From assembly GCA_910579075.1 (NCBI GenBank), contig CAJTSV010000002.1, positions 2,333 to 29,920 on the forward strand: a stretch of 27,588 nucleotides of DNA, read 5' to 3'. Numbering within the stretch: the first letter of the stretch is position 1; each line of letters begins with the position of its first letter. The notes under the pieces are model-generated. The model did not search any database, was not told where the DNA came from, and saw only the letters and a list, made by a program, of their open reading frames with translations. Shown piece after piece: positions 14,390 through 21,735 of the stretch. Origin of the DNA: an uncultured Eubacterium sp. (GTDB taxonomy: Bacteria; Bacillota; Clostridia; Lachnospirales; Lachnospiraceae). A program made the translations under genes and the position numbers.

Positions 14390-15313
14390 CTACGCCACAT
14401 GCTCCAGCACAAACCGCTGTGCATTTTTCCAGAATATTTTTTCTGTCACATCCCTGCCAAACTGCTCCTGCTCCAGAATTTTTTTCAGATGCGGCATGGA
14501 CTGCACGCCGTTTATTCCCTGCGGGAACGCGTCGCCGCAGCCGTCAAAATCCGCGCCGAGTGCCAGGATATCTTCCCCGCCCAGCTCCAGTATGGCATCA
14601 ATATGCCGGAGCAGGTCAGGCAGCTGCTGCTTCCCGCCGATAAACAGACGGTAAAGGTTTATGCCCATCAGCCCTTTTCTGCGGATGAATTCCTGGATAT
14701 GTTCTTTTTTCAGATTGCGCGGATGAGCGCAGATATCCCTGGCATTGGAATGCGACGCCATAACCGGGCGCTCCGTCAGCTGGAAGATATCCTCTGCCCC
14801 CTGGTCGGATAAATGGGAAATATCCAGAACCAGGTTCTGCGCAAGCAGATGCTTTGCAAGGCTTAAGCCCTGCGCCGTCAGCCCCCTGTGCTGGCCGGAC
14901 ACGGCCCCGCAGGCAAGGCTGTTTTCATAGTTCCAGGAAAGCATCGCAAACCGGAACCCGTATTCCCTGGCCCTGGGTGCCAGGCTTCCCATAATGGAAA
15001 TGTCTTCGATTGATAAAAAAGCAGCAGCCAGCCCCTGCGCATGGGCGTTTTGCATATCCCGGGCGCTGCGGCAGAAAGCAATGTGCTCCTTCTGGGCTTC
15101 CAGCAGCCGTATGGCCCTTTCATACAGTGCCTGGAACGCTTCTTCCGGCTGCTGCGGCATTGCGGCGCGGTCCTGCCAGATGGCAAAAATCTGGGTATAC
15201 CTGTCTGCAAATGCACGGACCCGCGCCAGGTCAAGACAGCAGGAATTGTGCATCAGCGTCCCGGAATCCGGGATTTCCGTCAGGGTATCTGCATGGCAGT
15301 CAAAATAATACAT
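14390..15313 (-). CDS. M19 (renal dipeptidase-like) membrane dipeptidase
   Basis: A 307-residue zinc metallopeptidase of family M19. Expected metal ligands are seen: the N-terminal HxD (FDCHADTLTE, His7 and Asp9), a Glu in AFLSIEDISIM, a His in LDISHLSDQG, a second in ASHSNARDIC, and the distal Asp in GADFDG. The family hydrolyses dipeptides, often with broad or D-residue tolerance. No signal peptide is present, so it acts in the cytoplasm. RBS AAAGGA lies eight bases before the ATG. It follows the chemoreceptor after about 220 bases. Possible roles are peptide catabolism or cell-wall dipeptide recycling. Confidence 0.88.
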   Translation of the reverse strand: MYYFDCHADTLTEIPDSGTLMHNSCCLDLARVRAFADRYTQIFAIWQDRAAMPQQPEEAFQALYERAIRLLEAQKEHIAFCRSARDMQNAHAQGLAAAFLSIEDISIMGSLAPRAREYGFRFAMLSWNYENSLACGAVSGQHRGLTAQGLSLAKHLLAQNLVLDISHLSDQGAEDIFQLTERPVMASHSNARDICAHPRNLKKEHIQEFIRRKGLMGINLYRLFIGGKQQLPDLLRHIDAILELGGEDILALGADFDGCGDAFPQGINGVQSMPHLKKILEQEQFGRDVTEKIFWKNAQRFVLEHVA

Positions 15314-15420
15314 CCATAAAATCCTTTCTGTACGGTTGTTTCACCTTACCAGCATTTTATCATAATCTCCACAGGCTGCGGCACGAAATCTGTCTGAATC
15401 ACCGGCATTTATACAATGCT

Positions 15421-15584
15421 GCCCGCCGGCTGTTCCTGTGGCTGAATTTTTCCGGCTTTAAGCACTGCTGCCCGCCGGCACGGTTCCTGCAGCTGAATTT
15501 CCGGCTTTAAGCACTGTCTCCTGCCCCGCACGGTTCCTACAGCTGGAATTTTGACACCTGGCTTTTGAGCATTGCCGCCTGCCC
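15421..15584 (-). repeat. three degenerate tandem copies of the chemoreceptor 3' end
   Basis: The last codons and stop of the receptor gene (GCAATGCTCAAAAGCC...CAGCTGTAGGAACCGTGC, about 15584-15527) are followed by two further units of about 50 bp (15526-15471 and 15470-15421). Each repeats the pattern GTGCTTAAAGCCGGA, AATTCAGC, CAGGAAC, GGCGGGCAGCA. Units two and three are more like each other than the first. They lie after the stop and are not translated with the receptor. Confidence 0.7.
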
Positions 15585-17552
15585 GGACATTTTTTCGCTG
15601 ACTGCCACGGAATCCCTGACAGCTTCGCTGTTGCTGCTGACGACATCCGAAATACACCGCAGCTCCTCCGAAATGCGGCTGAGTGCGCCGGACTGGCCGT
15701 CTGCTGCTTCAAAAATAGAATCCACGGCTTCCGATACATTGTTCGCGCTTGCAACAACTTCTTCCAGCGCCTGGTTTGCAATGCCAGAAATCCGGCTGCC
15801 TGTTTCCACCGCCGCTACCGTCTCCCCTATCAGGACTGCCGTGCTCCTGGCTGCTTCCGCAGACTGTCCTGCCAGCGTGCGCACCTGTTCAGCCACTACC
15901 GCAAATCCCTTGCCGGCTTCGCCGGAACGCGCAGCCTCAATTGCCGCATTCAGCGAGAGGATATTTGTCTGGGATGCAATATCTTCGATTGTTTTTACAA
16001 CCTTTATAATCTCCTTGGATTTTTCATCAATGGTCTGCATGGCTCTCATCAGGCTGAGCATATCACTGCTGCAGGTTTCAATCCGCTCGTGGGTCAGCCT
16101 GTTTTCTTCTTTTGCACGCCCTGCAAACTGTGCCGTAGAATCTGCCTGCTGTTCGATATTGCTGACCGCGGCCCCAAGTGCCTGTACCGATACAGTCTGT
16201 TCCTCTGCGCCATGCGAAAGCGATTCGGCCCTGGACAGCACCTGCCCTGCTTCCTCATTGACCTGGCTGGAAACCTGCGAAATTTCTTTCAGCATTTTCG
16301 TAAGCTTGGACTGGATTGCCCGCAGGCTGCCCGTCAGCATGTTCAGGCCGCCGATATAATACGATTCATTTTTCCGGATATCCACAGACAGGTTTCCGTC
16401 TGCTATCTCGCTTAATATCCGGCCAATATCTTCGATTGCTGCGCGCAGATGCGTACACATATTATGTGTGGCTTCCGCAATCAGGCCGATTTCATCTTTT
16501 CGCCCATAAAATACTTCCAGCCCCTCGTCCGCAGAAAGATTAAATTCACTCAGTCCCGCAATTGCCTTTTCCACCGCCATCAGCTCTTTTCCGGTCTTCT
16601 TTAAAATTGCAATCGACACCAGCATAATCAGGACCGCTACGACGGCACAGGCGGCTCCCATCAGGATGCGCACCCGTGAAACTGAGCTGTAAACCTTGCT
16701 GTAATCAGCCTGAACCATAAATATCCAGCCCCTGTTTTCCAGATACTTATAAACTGCAAGCTGCTTCCTGCCGTTTGCATCCTGGTATTCATAGGTTTCT
16801 GCCGCGGTACCGCCGCCCTTCTGGACGTTTTTGATAATATCCAGGTGCCCTTTATCCTGAATTTCCGTATTCAGCAGGGAATCATCCTCATGGTAAAGAT
16901 AGACGCCTGTCTGTGCATTTAAAAACACATACCTGCTTTCCGGCAGGCCTTTCAGCTTCAGGTCTAAAAGCGCATCCATAATACGGTCTGCGTATACCCC
17001 GGCACCCACATACCCGATGCACGTCTCTCCTTCATAAACCGGGCAGTACATGGAAATAACCATCTTTCCCGTGCCCGGCGACTGCATAATGCCGAGGTTT
17101 GTAAGCTCCTTCGTGGCCAGGATGGTCTCCTGAAAGGTTTTCAGGGAATCTCCCTCACGGGTCGTAATCCCGACCGCTTCCGGTGCCGTATGTGTCAGCA
17201 CATATGTATCAGGCGCAGCAATATACAGCCCTTCAAAAATCCCCTTGACAGCGGCAAAATCATTCGTGTACTGTCCTGCCCGTTCCAGCAGCTGCACATT
17301 ATCCGGGTCTTTCAGCAGGCCGCGCACCTCACCGCTCAGGGCAAACGCTTTCAGGTATTCTTCGGCCGAGGTTACATAATCGTCGATAATCATGGCCCTG
17401 GATTCCGCTGCATTTGCCATCTGGCTGGTAATATGGTCTTTTACCATGGATTCGGTGTTGTATGCAATCACAATCCACAGCAGCAGCATGCCGGACAGTG
17501 TAATGATTGTTGTAAAAATACTGATTTTTGAAGCAAGTTTCTGGTTTTTCAT
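15537..17552 (-). CDS. methyl-accepting chemotaxis protein
   Basis: A 671-residue transmembrane chemoreceptor. An N-terminal membrane span (ISIFTTIITLSGMLLLWIVI) is followed by a large extracellular dCache-like sensor (GIFEGLYIAAPDTYVLTHTA; GETCIGYVGAGVYADRIMD). A second span (LMGAACAVVAVLIMLVSIAI), a HAMP segment and a long cytoplasmic coiled coil come next. The signalling hairpin tip is IEDIASQTNILSLNAAIEAA, with GFAVVAEQVRTLAGQSAEAA. It relays ligand binding to CheA/CheW. I prefer the ATG at MKNQKL, with GGAAGGA 11 bases upstream. An in-frame ATG 45 bases earlier has no RBS. It has its own promoter about 270 bases upstream. The ligand is unknown. The gene tail is tandemly duplicated downstream. 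Confidence 0.92.
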   Translation of the reverse strand: MKNQKLASKISIFTTIITLSGMLLLWIVIAYNTESMVKDHITSQMANAAESRAMIIDDYVTSAEEYLKAFALSGEVRGLLKDPDNVQLLERAGQYTNDFAAVKGIFEGLYIAAPDTYVLTHTAPEAVGITTREGDSLKTFQETILATKELTNLGIMQSPGTGKMVISMYCPVYEGETCIGYVGAGVYADRIMDALLDLKLKGLPESRYVFLNAQTGVYLYHEDDSLLNTEIQDKGHLDIIKNVQKGGGTAAETYEYQDANGRKQLAVYKYLENRGWIFMVQADYSKVYSSVSRVRILMGAACAVVAVLIMLVSIAILKKTGKELMAVEKAIAGLSEFNLSADEGLEVFYGRKDEIGLIAEATHNMCTHLRAAIEDIGRILSEIADGNLSVDIRKNESYYIGGLNMLTGSLRAIQSKLTKMLKEISQVSSQVNEEAGQVLSRAESLSHGAEEQTVSVQALGAAVSNIEQQADSTAQFAGRAKEENRLTHERIETCSSDMLSLMRAMQTIDEKSKEIIKVVKTIEDIASQTNILSLNAAIEAARSGEAGKGFAVVAEQVRTLAGQSAEAARSTAVLIGETVAAVETGSRISGIANQALEEVVASANNVSEAVDSIFEAADGQSGALSRISEELRCISDVVSSNSEAVRDSVAVSEKMSGQAAMLKSQVSKFQL

Positions 17553-17739
17553 AACACGATGATTCCTTCCTGCCATATCATCCAGGCTTTTTTTCATATA
17601 ATCTGCAATGAACGAAAATGATGATACACAGCTTCACTCCAGCAGCTCTGCCAGCTGTTTTTTTCCTGCTTTCTGTTTCGCCTTTCTGCTGCTTTCCAGC
17701 GCTTTTCCTGAATTTTCCATACAGCCTTTTCCTTTTCAC

Positions 17740-17776
17740 TTCCCTTTCCATTTCCATTTCCTATTCCTATTCCTAA
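17740..17776. repeat. short hexamer repeat in the chemoreceptor leader
   Basis: CCATTTCCATTTCC followed by TATTCCTATTCC (plus strand) forms a purine-pyrimidine strand-biased microsatellite inside the leader between the promoter and the receptor ATG. From 17598 to 17826 nothing else convincing is coded. Confidence 0.55.
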
Positions 17777-17826
17777 TCTGGCATTCCTTACCAAAGCCTC
17801 TGATTTCCAGACAGCCATCTGTTAAA

Positions 17827-17855
17827 ATTTTATCATATCCGCCTTATATTTTCAA
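17827..17855 (-). promoter_or_regulatory. probable promoter of the chemoreceptor gene
   Basis: Minus-strand TTGAAA (17855-17850), 17 bases, TAAAAT (17832-17827). It gives a leader of about 270 nt before the receptor start. Confidence 0.6.
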
Positions 17856-17876
17856 TATACCGAAATTGAAATATAC

Positions 17877-17903
17877 GTTACTGGTCACGCAGTGAACAGT
17901 AAC
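17877..17903. promoter_or_regulatory. 27-bp dyad upstream of the chemoreceptor promoter
   Basis: GTTACTG-GT-CAC-GCA-GTG-AA-CAGTAAC: the outer 7-bp and inner 3-bp arms are perfect inverted repeats around position 17890. It lies about 20 bases before the -35. It could be an operator or an RNA hairpin after gpmI. No T tract follows on either strand. Confidence 0.45.
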
Positions 17904-17916
17904 CAATATACAGCAA

Positions 17917-17939
17917 GGGCACCCGCCGCCCGGATGCCC
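17917..17939 (-). terminator. possible gpmI terminator hairpin
   Basis: Minus strand GGGCATCC-GGGCGGC-GGGTGCCC gives an 8-bp GC-rich stem with one G-U pair, 57 bases after the gpmI stop. The following TTGCTGTATATT is only weakly T-rich. Confidence 0.35.
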
Positions 17940-17995
17940 GTGGCGCAGATGCCCCTGTTCAGATTCCGGCCTGCAAATCTGCCGGAAAACATTCT

Positions 17996-19537
17996 TTATT
18001 TTTTAATAAGCAGGGATTCCCCTGTCATTTCTGCCGGTTTTTCCATGCCCATCATTTCAATCATGGTCGGCACGATATCCGCCAGGCGGCCGCCTTCTTT
18101 TAAGGTATAAGCCGGGTCATAGTTAATCAGGATAAACGGAACCGGATTTGTTGTATGTGCGGTAAACGGCACGCCTGTTTCGTAGTCAATCAGCTGTTCC
18201 ACATTGCCATGGTCAGCACAGAGGAACATCTGTCCATCCACTTCCAGAAGCGCTTCCACCGCCCTGCCGACACAGGCATCTACGGCTTCCACCGCTTTGA
18301 CTGCCGCATCCATCACGCCTGTATGGCCGACCATATCCGGATTTGCAAAATTAATAATAATCACATCATATTTCCGGGAACGGATTGCTTCACACAGCTT
18401 GTCACACACTGCCGGAGCGCTCATTTCCGGCTGCAGGTCATAGGTTGCAACCTTCGGGGATTTTACAAGAATCCTGTCCTCGCCCTCGTTTGGCTCCTCT
18501 ACGCCGCCGTTAAAGAAAAAGGTAACATGCGCATATTTCTCTGTTTCTGCAATCCTCGCCTGTGTCTTTCCGTGTGCCGCAAGATACTGCCCGAACGTAT
18601 TATCCAGCTCTACTTTCTTAAATGCGATTTCCTTATTTGGAATCGTTACATCGTATTCTGTAAAGCATACATATTTCACCTGCTTTCTCGGCCCGCGGTC
18701 AAACCCGTCAAAGTCGTCACAGCAGAATACCCTTGTCATCTCCCTTGCACGGTCCGGCCGGAAATTAAAGAAAATAACCGAATCCCCGTCTTTTACGACT
18801 GCTGCCGGATGGCCGTCTTTTTCGATAACCGTCGGAAGCACAAACTCATCTGTCTTTTCGTCATCATACGATGCCTGCATGGCTTCAACAGGGTCGGACG
18901 CTTTTACGCCCTCGCCTTCTGTCAGCGCCAGGTAAGCCTTCTGCACCCTGTCCCAGCGGTTATCGCGGTCCATGGCATAATAACGCCCGGAAATCGTGGC
19001 AATCTGTCCAACGCCGAGTTCCTTCATTTTATCTGCCAGTTCCTGAATAAAGCCTTTTCCGGATTCCGGAGCCGTGTCACGCCCGTCCATAAAGCAGTGT
19101 ACATACACGTTCGACAGCCCTTCCCGCTTTGCCAGCTCTAACAGGCCGTAAATATGCGTGTTGTGGCTGTGCACGCCGCCGTCTGATACAAGCCCGAACA
19201 GATGCAGGTCCGAACCGTTCTTTTTGCAGTTTTCCACTGCTGCCAGAAGTGCTTCATTTTTGAAAAATATGCCGTCCTCGATTTCTTTTGAAATCCTGGT
19301 CAGCTCCTGGTATACAATGCGCCCGGCCCCCATATTCAGGTGCCCGACCTCGGAATTGCCCATCTGTCCGTCCGGAAGCCCGACTGCAAGGCCGCTCGCA
19401 TAGCCCTTAACAAACGGATAATCCCGTTTCAGCCCGTCAATAACCGGTGTCTGTGCCGTCATGGCTGCATTGCCCTTCGTCTCGTCATTTAAGCCAAATC
19501 CGTCTAAAATCATCAATACCGTTGGTTTTTTGCTCAT
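17996..19537 (-). CDS. gpmI: 2,3-bisphosphoglycerate-independent phosphoglycerate mutase
   Basis: A 513-residue alkaline-phosphatase-superfamily enzyme converting 3-phosphoglycerate to 2-phosphoglycerate in glycolysis. It needs two Mn2+ ions. The first metal ligand is in VLMILDGFG (Asp12); the phospho-acceptor Ser62 is in GQMGNSEVGHLNMGAGR. Other hallmarks are FMDGRDTAPESGKGF, NFRPDRAREMTR, NFANPDMVGHTG and LCADHGNVEQ. Length is typical of bacterial iPGM. RBS AAGGAAAAG precedes the ATG and a sigma-A promoter lies about 120 bases upstream. It stands alone rather than in a gapA-pgk-tpiA cluster. Confidence 0.96.
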   Translation of the reverse strand: MSKKPTVLMILDGFGLNDETKGNAAMTAQTPVIDGLKRDYPFVKGYASGLAVGLPDGQMGNSEVGHLNMGAGRIVYQELTRISKEIEDGIFFKNEALLAAVENCKKNGSDLHLFGLVSDGGVHSHNTHIYGLLELAKREGLSNVYVHCFMDGRDTAPESGKGFIQELADKMKELGVGQIATISGRYYAMDRDNRWDRVQKAYLALTEGEGVKASDPVEAMQASYDDEKTDEFVLPTVIEKDGHPAAVVKDGDSVIFFNFRPDRAREMTRVFCCDDFDGFDRGPRKQVKYVCFTEYDVTIPNKEIAFKKVELDNTFGQYLAAHGKTQARIAETEKYAHVTFFFNGGVEEPNEGEDRILVKSPKVATYDLQPEMSAPAVCDKLCEAIRSRKYDVIIINFANPDMVGHTGVMDAAVKAVEAVDACVGRAVEALLEVDGQMFLCADHGNVEQLIDYETGVPFTAHTTNPVPFILINYDPAYTLKEGGRLADIVPTMIEMMGMEKPAEMTGESLLIKK

Positions 19538-19654
19538 GTGTTTTCTTTTCCTTCCCTTTCCTTCTTATAATTATTACAATTCCAGAATTAAAACTCGCCT
19601 GCACCAGTCCGGCCGTGTTATTCACGCAAAGGCTGCTGCATTCTTCTATCTAAT

Positions 19655-19683
19655 AAAATAGCACGAATCGGTGTATTTCTCAA
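19655..19683 (-). promoter_or_regulatory. gpmI promoter
   Basis: Minus-strand TTGAGA (19683-19678), 17 bases, TATTTT (19660-19655). It lies in the 178-base gap between the MATE gene and gpmI, where I see no gene or clear terminator. Confidence 0.55.
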
Positions 19684-19715
19684 CTCTATTTTTATATTTA
19701 TTCCCTTACGCTGCC

Positions 19716-21101
19716 TTATGCGGGCTTTTCCTGTTTTTTTAAGCTGCCCATTTCCCGCAGCAGCATTGCCCCGGCAATTAAAAATGCCACAAAATCTGCT
19801 GCCGGAGCCGCATACATCGCCCCGTCCAGCCCGAAGAAGCGCGGCAGTAAAACCAGCAGCGGCAGCAGGAACAGAATCTGCCTGGTCAGTGACATCAGCG
19901 CTCCGGCGGCTGCTTTCCCAATGGATGTATACATGTTGGCAACAATCGGCTGGAACTGGTTTGCAAAAGTAAAAAACATATAAATACGGAAATACCGTTC
20001 TGCAAACTGGAAATATTCCTCGCTTGCCTGCCCGAATACCCCGATAATCTGCCTTGGAAATATCTGAAAGCACAAAAACGCGAGAACGGAAATCACCGTC
20101 GCACACGCAATCGACTTCCAGACAGCTTCCCGCACGCGGCCAAACTGCTCTGCGCCGTAATTAAAGCTCACAATCGGCTGCATTCCCTGGGAAATCCCGA
20201 TGACTATCGAAAAAAACAGCATCCCGACCTTGGAAATAATGCCTGCACAGGCCAGCGGGATATCGCTGCCGTACTGGGACTGTTCCCCGTAAAACGTCAG
20301 CACGTTGTTCATGACAATCTGCACCGCCATCATCGCCAGCTGGTTAATGCAGGGCGACATGCCAAGCTTTGCGATATTTCCCCATAAGGCTGCGTCCGGC
20401 CTAAAGCATGCCCGCTCCAGGCGCACGGTTTTGTACCGTGTTAAGTAAAATGCCACAAGCACTGCTGATACAGCCTGTCCAATCACCGTCGCCAGCGCGG
20501 CTCCCGCAATGCCCATATCAAATACTATTAAAAACAGCGCATCCAGCACGGTATTGACCGCCGCGCCAGCCAGCGTGCAGAGCATGGAAAAACGCGGGCT
20601 CCCGTCCGCCCTTACCAGATTCGAGCCCCCGGTTGTAAAAATCAGAAACGGAAACCCGAACGATGTAATGCCCGTATACGTCAGCGAATAGGCAAGCGTC
20701 TGGTCTGTCGCCCCGAACGCTTCCATCATCGGCCTTAAAAACAGCCTTGTCGCAATGCAGAGCAAAATGCCGATTACCACGCACATTGAAACGGCGTTTC
20801 CCGCATATTTTGCGGCCTTTTGCGTATTCCCGCGCCCCATGTTCAGGTTGAAATTGGCAGCACCGCCGATGCCGCACAGCAGTGAAATTGCCGTACAGCT
20901 GATTGTCAGCGGAAATGCCACATTTGTCGCCGCATTTCCGAGCATCCCGACAGAATGCCCGATAAAAAACTGGTCCACAATATTATACAGGGCGCTGACC
21001 AGCATCGCAATGATGCTTGGAATTGCAAATTCTGCCAGCAGCACGCTTACCGGCTTGACACCGAGCGGATTTGCTTCCTGTTTTATCATCTGTGGTTTCA
21101 T
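19716..21101 (-). CDS. MATE-family efflux transporter
   Basis: A 461-residue MATE/NorM-type exporter of the polysaccharide-flippase fold. Twelve membrane segments are expected; the N-terminal signature ALYNIVDQFFIGHSVGMLGN and the mid-protein NLVRADGSPRFSMLCTLAGA with INTVLD-like AVNTVLDALF are characteristic. It probably exports cationic drugs or metabolites using Na+ or H+; the substrate is unknown. I start at MKPQMIKQ because its ATG overlaps the stop of the LspA-like gene (ATGA) and AAGGAGG lies just before it, indicating translational coupling. The open frame extends 11 codons upstream without an RBS. Confidence 0.92.
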   Translation of the reverse strand: MKPQMIKQEANPLGVKPVSVLLAEFAIPSIIAMLVSALYNIVDQFFIGHSVGMLGNAATNVAFPLTISCTAISLLCGIGGAANFNLNMGRGNTQKAAKYAGNAVSMCVVIGILLCIATRLFLRPMMEAFGATDQTLAYSLTYTGITSFGFPFLIFTTGGSNLVRADGSPRFSMLCTLAGAAVNTVLDALFLIVFDMGIAGAALATVIGQAVSAVLVAFYLTRYKTVRLERACFRPDAALWGNIAKLGMSPCINQLAMMAVQIVMNNVLTFYGEQSQYGSDIPLACAGIISKVGMLFFSIVIGISQGMQPIVSFNYGAEQFGRVREAVWKSIACATVISVLAFLCFQIFPRQIIGVFGQASEEYFQFAERYFRIYMFFTFANQFQPIVANMYTSIGKAAAGALMSLTRQILFLLPLLVLLPRFFGLDGAMYAAPAADFVAFLIAGAMLLREMGSLKKQEKPA

Positions 21102-21559
21102 TGCTCCTCCTTCACAAATACCTGTGCCGTGCACAAAAAAATCCCGGCAAAAATAAATAAGTCTGCCAGGTTAAACACGAGCCTGCGAAAACGCTGCGGC
21201 CCGAATCCAAAGCTGACATAATCAATCACATGCCCGTGGCGCAGACGGTCATGCAGGTTGCTGAGTCCGCCCCCTGCAAGAAACGAAAGGCCTGTTTTAG
21301 CCAGAGCGGCATGTTTTTTTGGCAGCATCCACAGCAGCCCTGCCGATACAGCCGCAAGCGCAGCCGCATGGATGCGCCTGATACAGCCCGGGCGGCTGCT
21401 CAGGAAATTACCGGCAGAGCCCCTGTTGTAATGCTTTTTCAGGATAATGCGGCCTTTTGCAAGCGAATGCTGCATACCAGGCGCAAGCGTTCTGTCCATG
21501 TAATTTTTCATAACATATTCAAACATAAAAATAAATCCAGCCGGAAACATGAATCGCAT
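21098..21559 (-). CDS. signal peptidase II (LspA)-like protein
   Basis: A 153-residue membrane aspartyl peptidase-like protein. Conserved LspA elements are visible: HYNRGSAGNFLSS (equivalent to the NxGAAF box), GGGLSNLHDRLRHGHVIDYV with the first catalytic Asp, and VFNLADLFIFAGIFL with the second. Three or four membrane segments are present. It would cleave lipid-modified signal peptides from prolipoproteins, but sequence around the motifs is divergent, so a specialised paralogue is possible. RBS AAAGGAG. It overlaps the MATE start by four bases, so the two are co-expressed. It is not beside ileS, lgt or rluD as housekeeping lspA often is. Confidence 0.8.
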   Translation of the reverse strand: MRFMFPAGFIFMFEYVMKNYMDRTLAPGMQHSLAKGRIILKKHYNRGSAGNFLSSRPGCIRRIHAAALAAVSAGLLWMLPKKHAALAKTGLSFLAGGGLSNLHDRLRHGHVIDYVSFGFGPQRFRRLVFNLADLFIFAGIFLCTAQVFVKEEQ

Positions 21560-21585
21560 GATGGAAATCTCCTTTTTAAGGATAT

Positions 21586-21615
21586 ATTATACACCATATG
21601 ATTCATTTTTTTCCA
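21586..21615 (-). promoter_or_regulatory. promoter of the lspA-like/MATE operon
   Basis: Minus-strand TATAAT (21591-21586) is preceded at 18 bases by TGGAAA. The perfect -10 lies about 27 bases before the LspA-like ATG. Confidence 0.5.
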
Positions 21616-21617
21616 GC

Positions 21618-21735
21618 GGATTTTAAAAAAAATCTTATTCCATATTTTTTATCAGAATTTTTTATCAGAATTTCTTATTCCATATTTTTTATTCAAAATT
21701 CTTATTTAAAATTTCTTTTCGGAATTTCTTATCAG
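21618..21735. repeat. AT-rich degenerate direct repeats downstream of the esterase
   Basis: CTTATTCCATATTTTTTAT occurs twice, TTTTTTATCAGAATTT twice in tandem, and related TTCTTAT units continue to the esterase stop. There is no gene here and no clear GC-rich terminator stem. Confidence 0.6.

Noticed and set aside
15409..15781. Overlapping minus-strand ORFs at the chemoreceptor 3' end
   Set aside because: They are other frames of the receptor gene and of its tandemly repeated tail, without RBS or protein-like composition.
17594..17818. Small minus-strand ORF in the chemoreceptor leader (contains GIGIGNGNGKG)
   Set aside because: It is low-complexity because it reads through a hexamer microsatellite, has no RBS, and starts at or next to the predicted transcription start.
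21618..21735. CRISPR-like array
   Set aside because: The repeats are AT-rich, degenerate, of unequal spacing and without unique spacers or cas genes.
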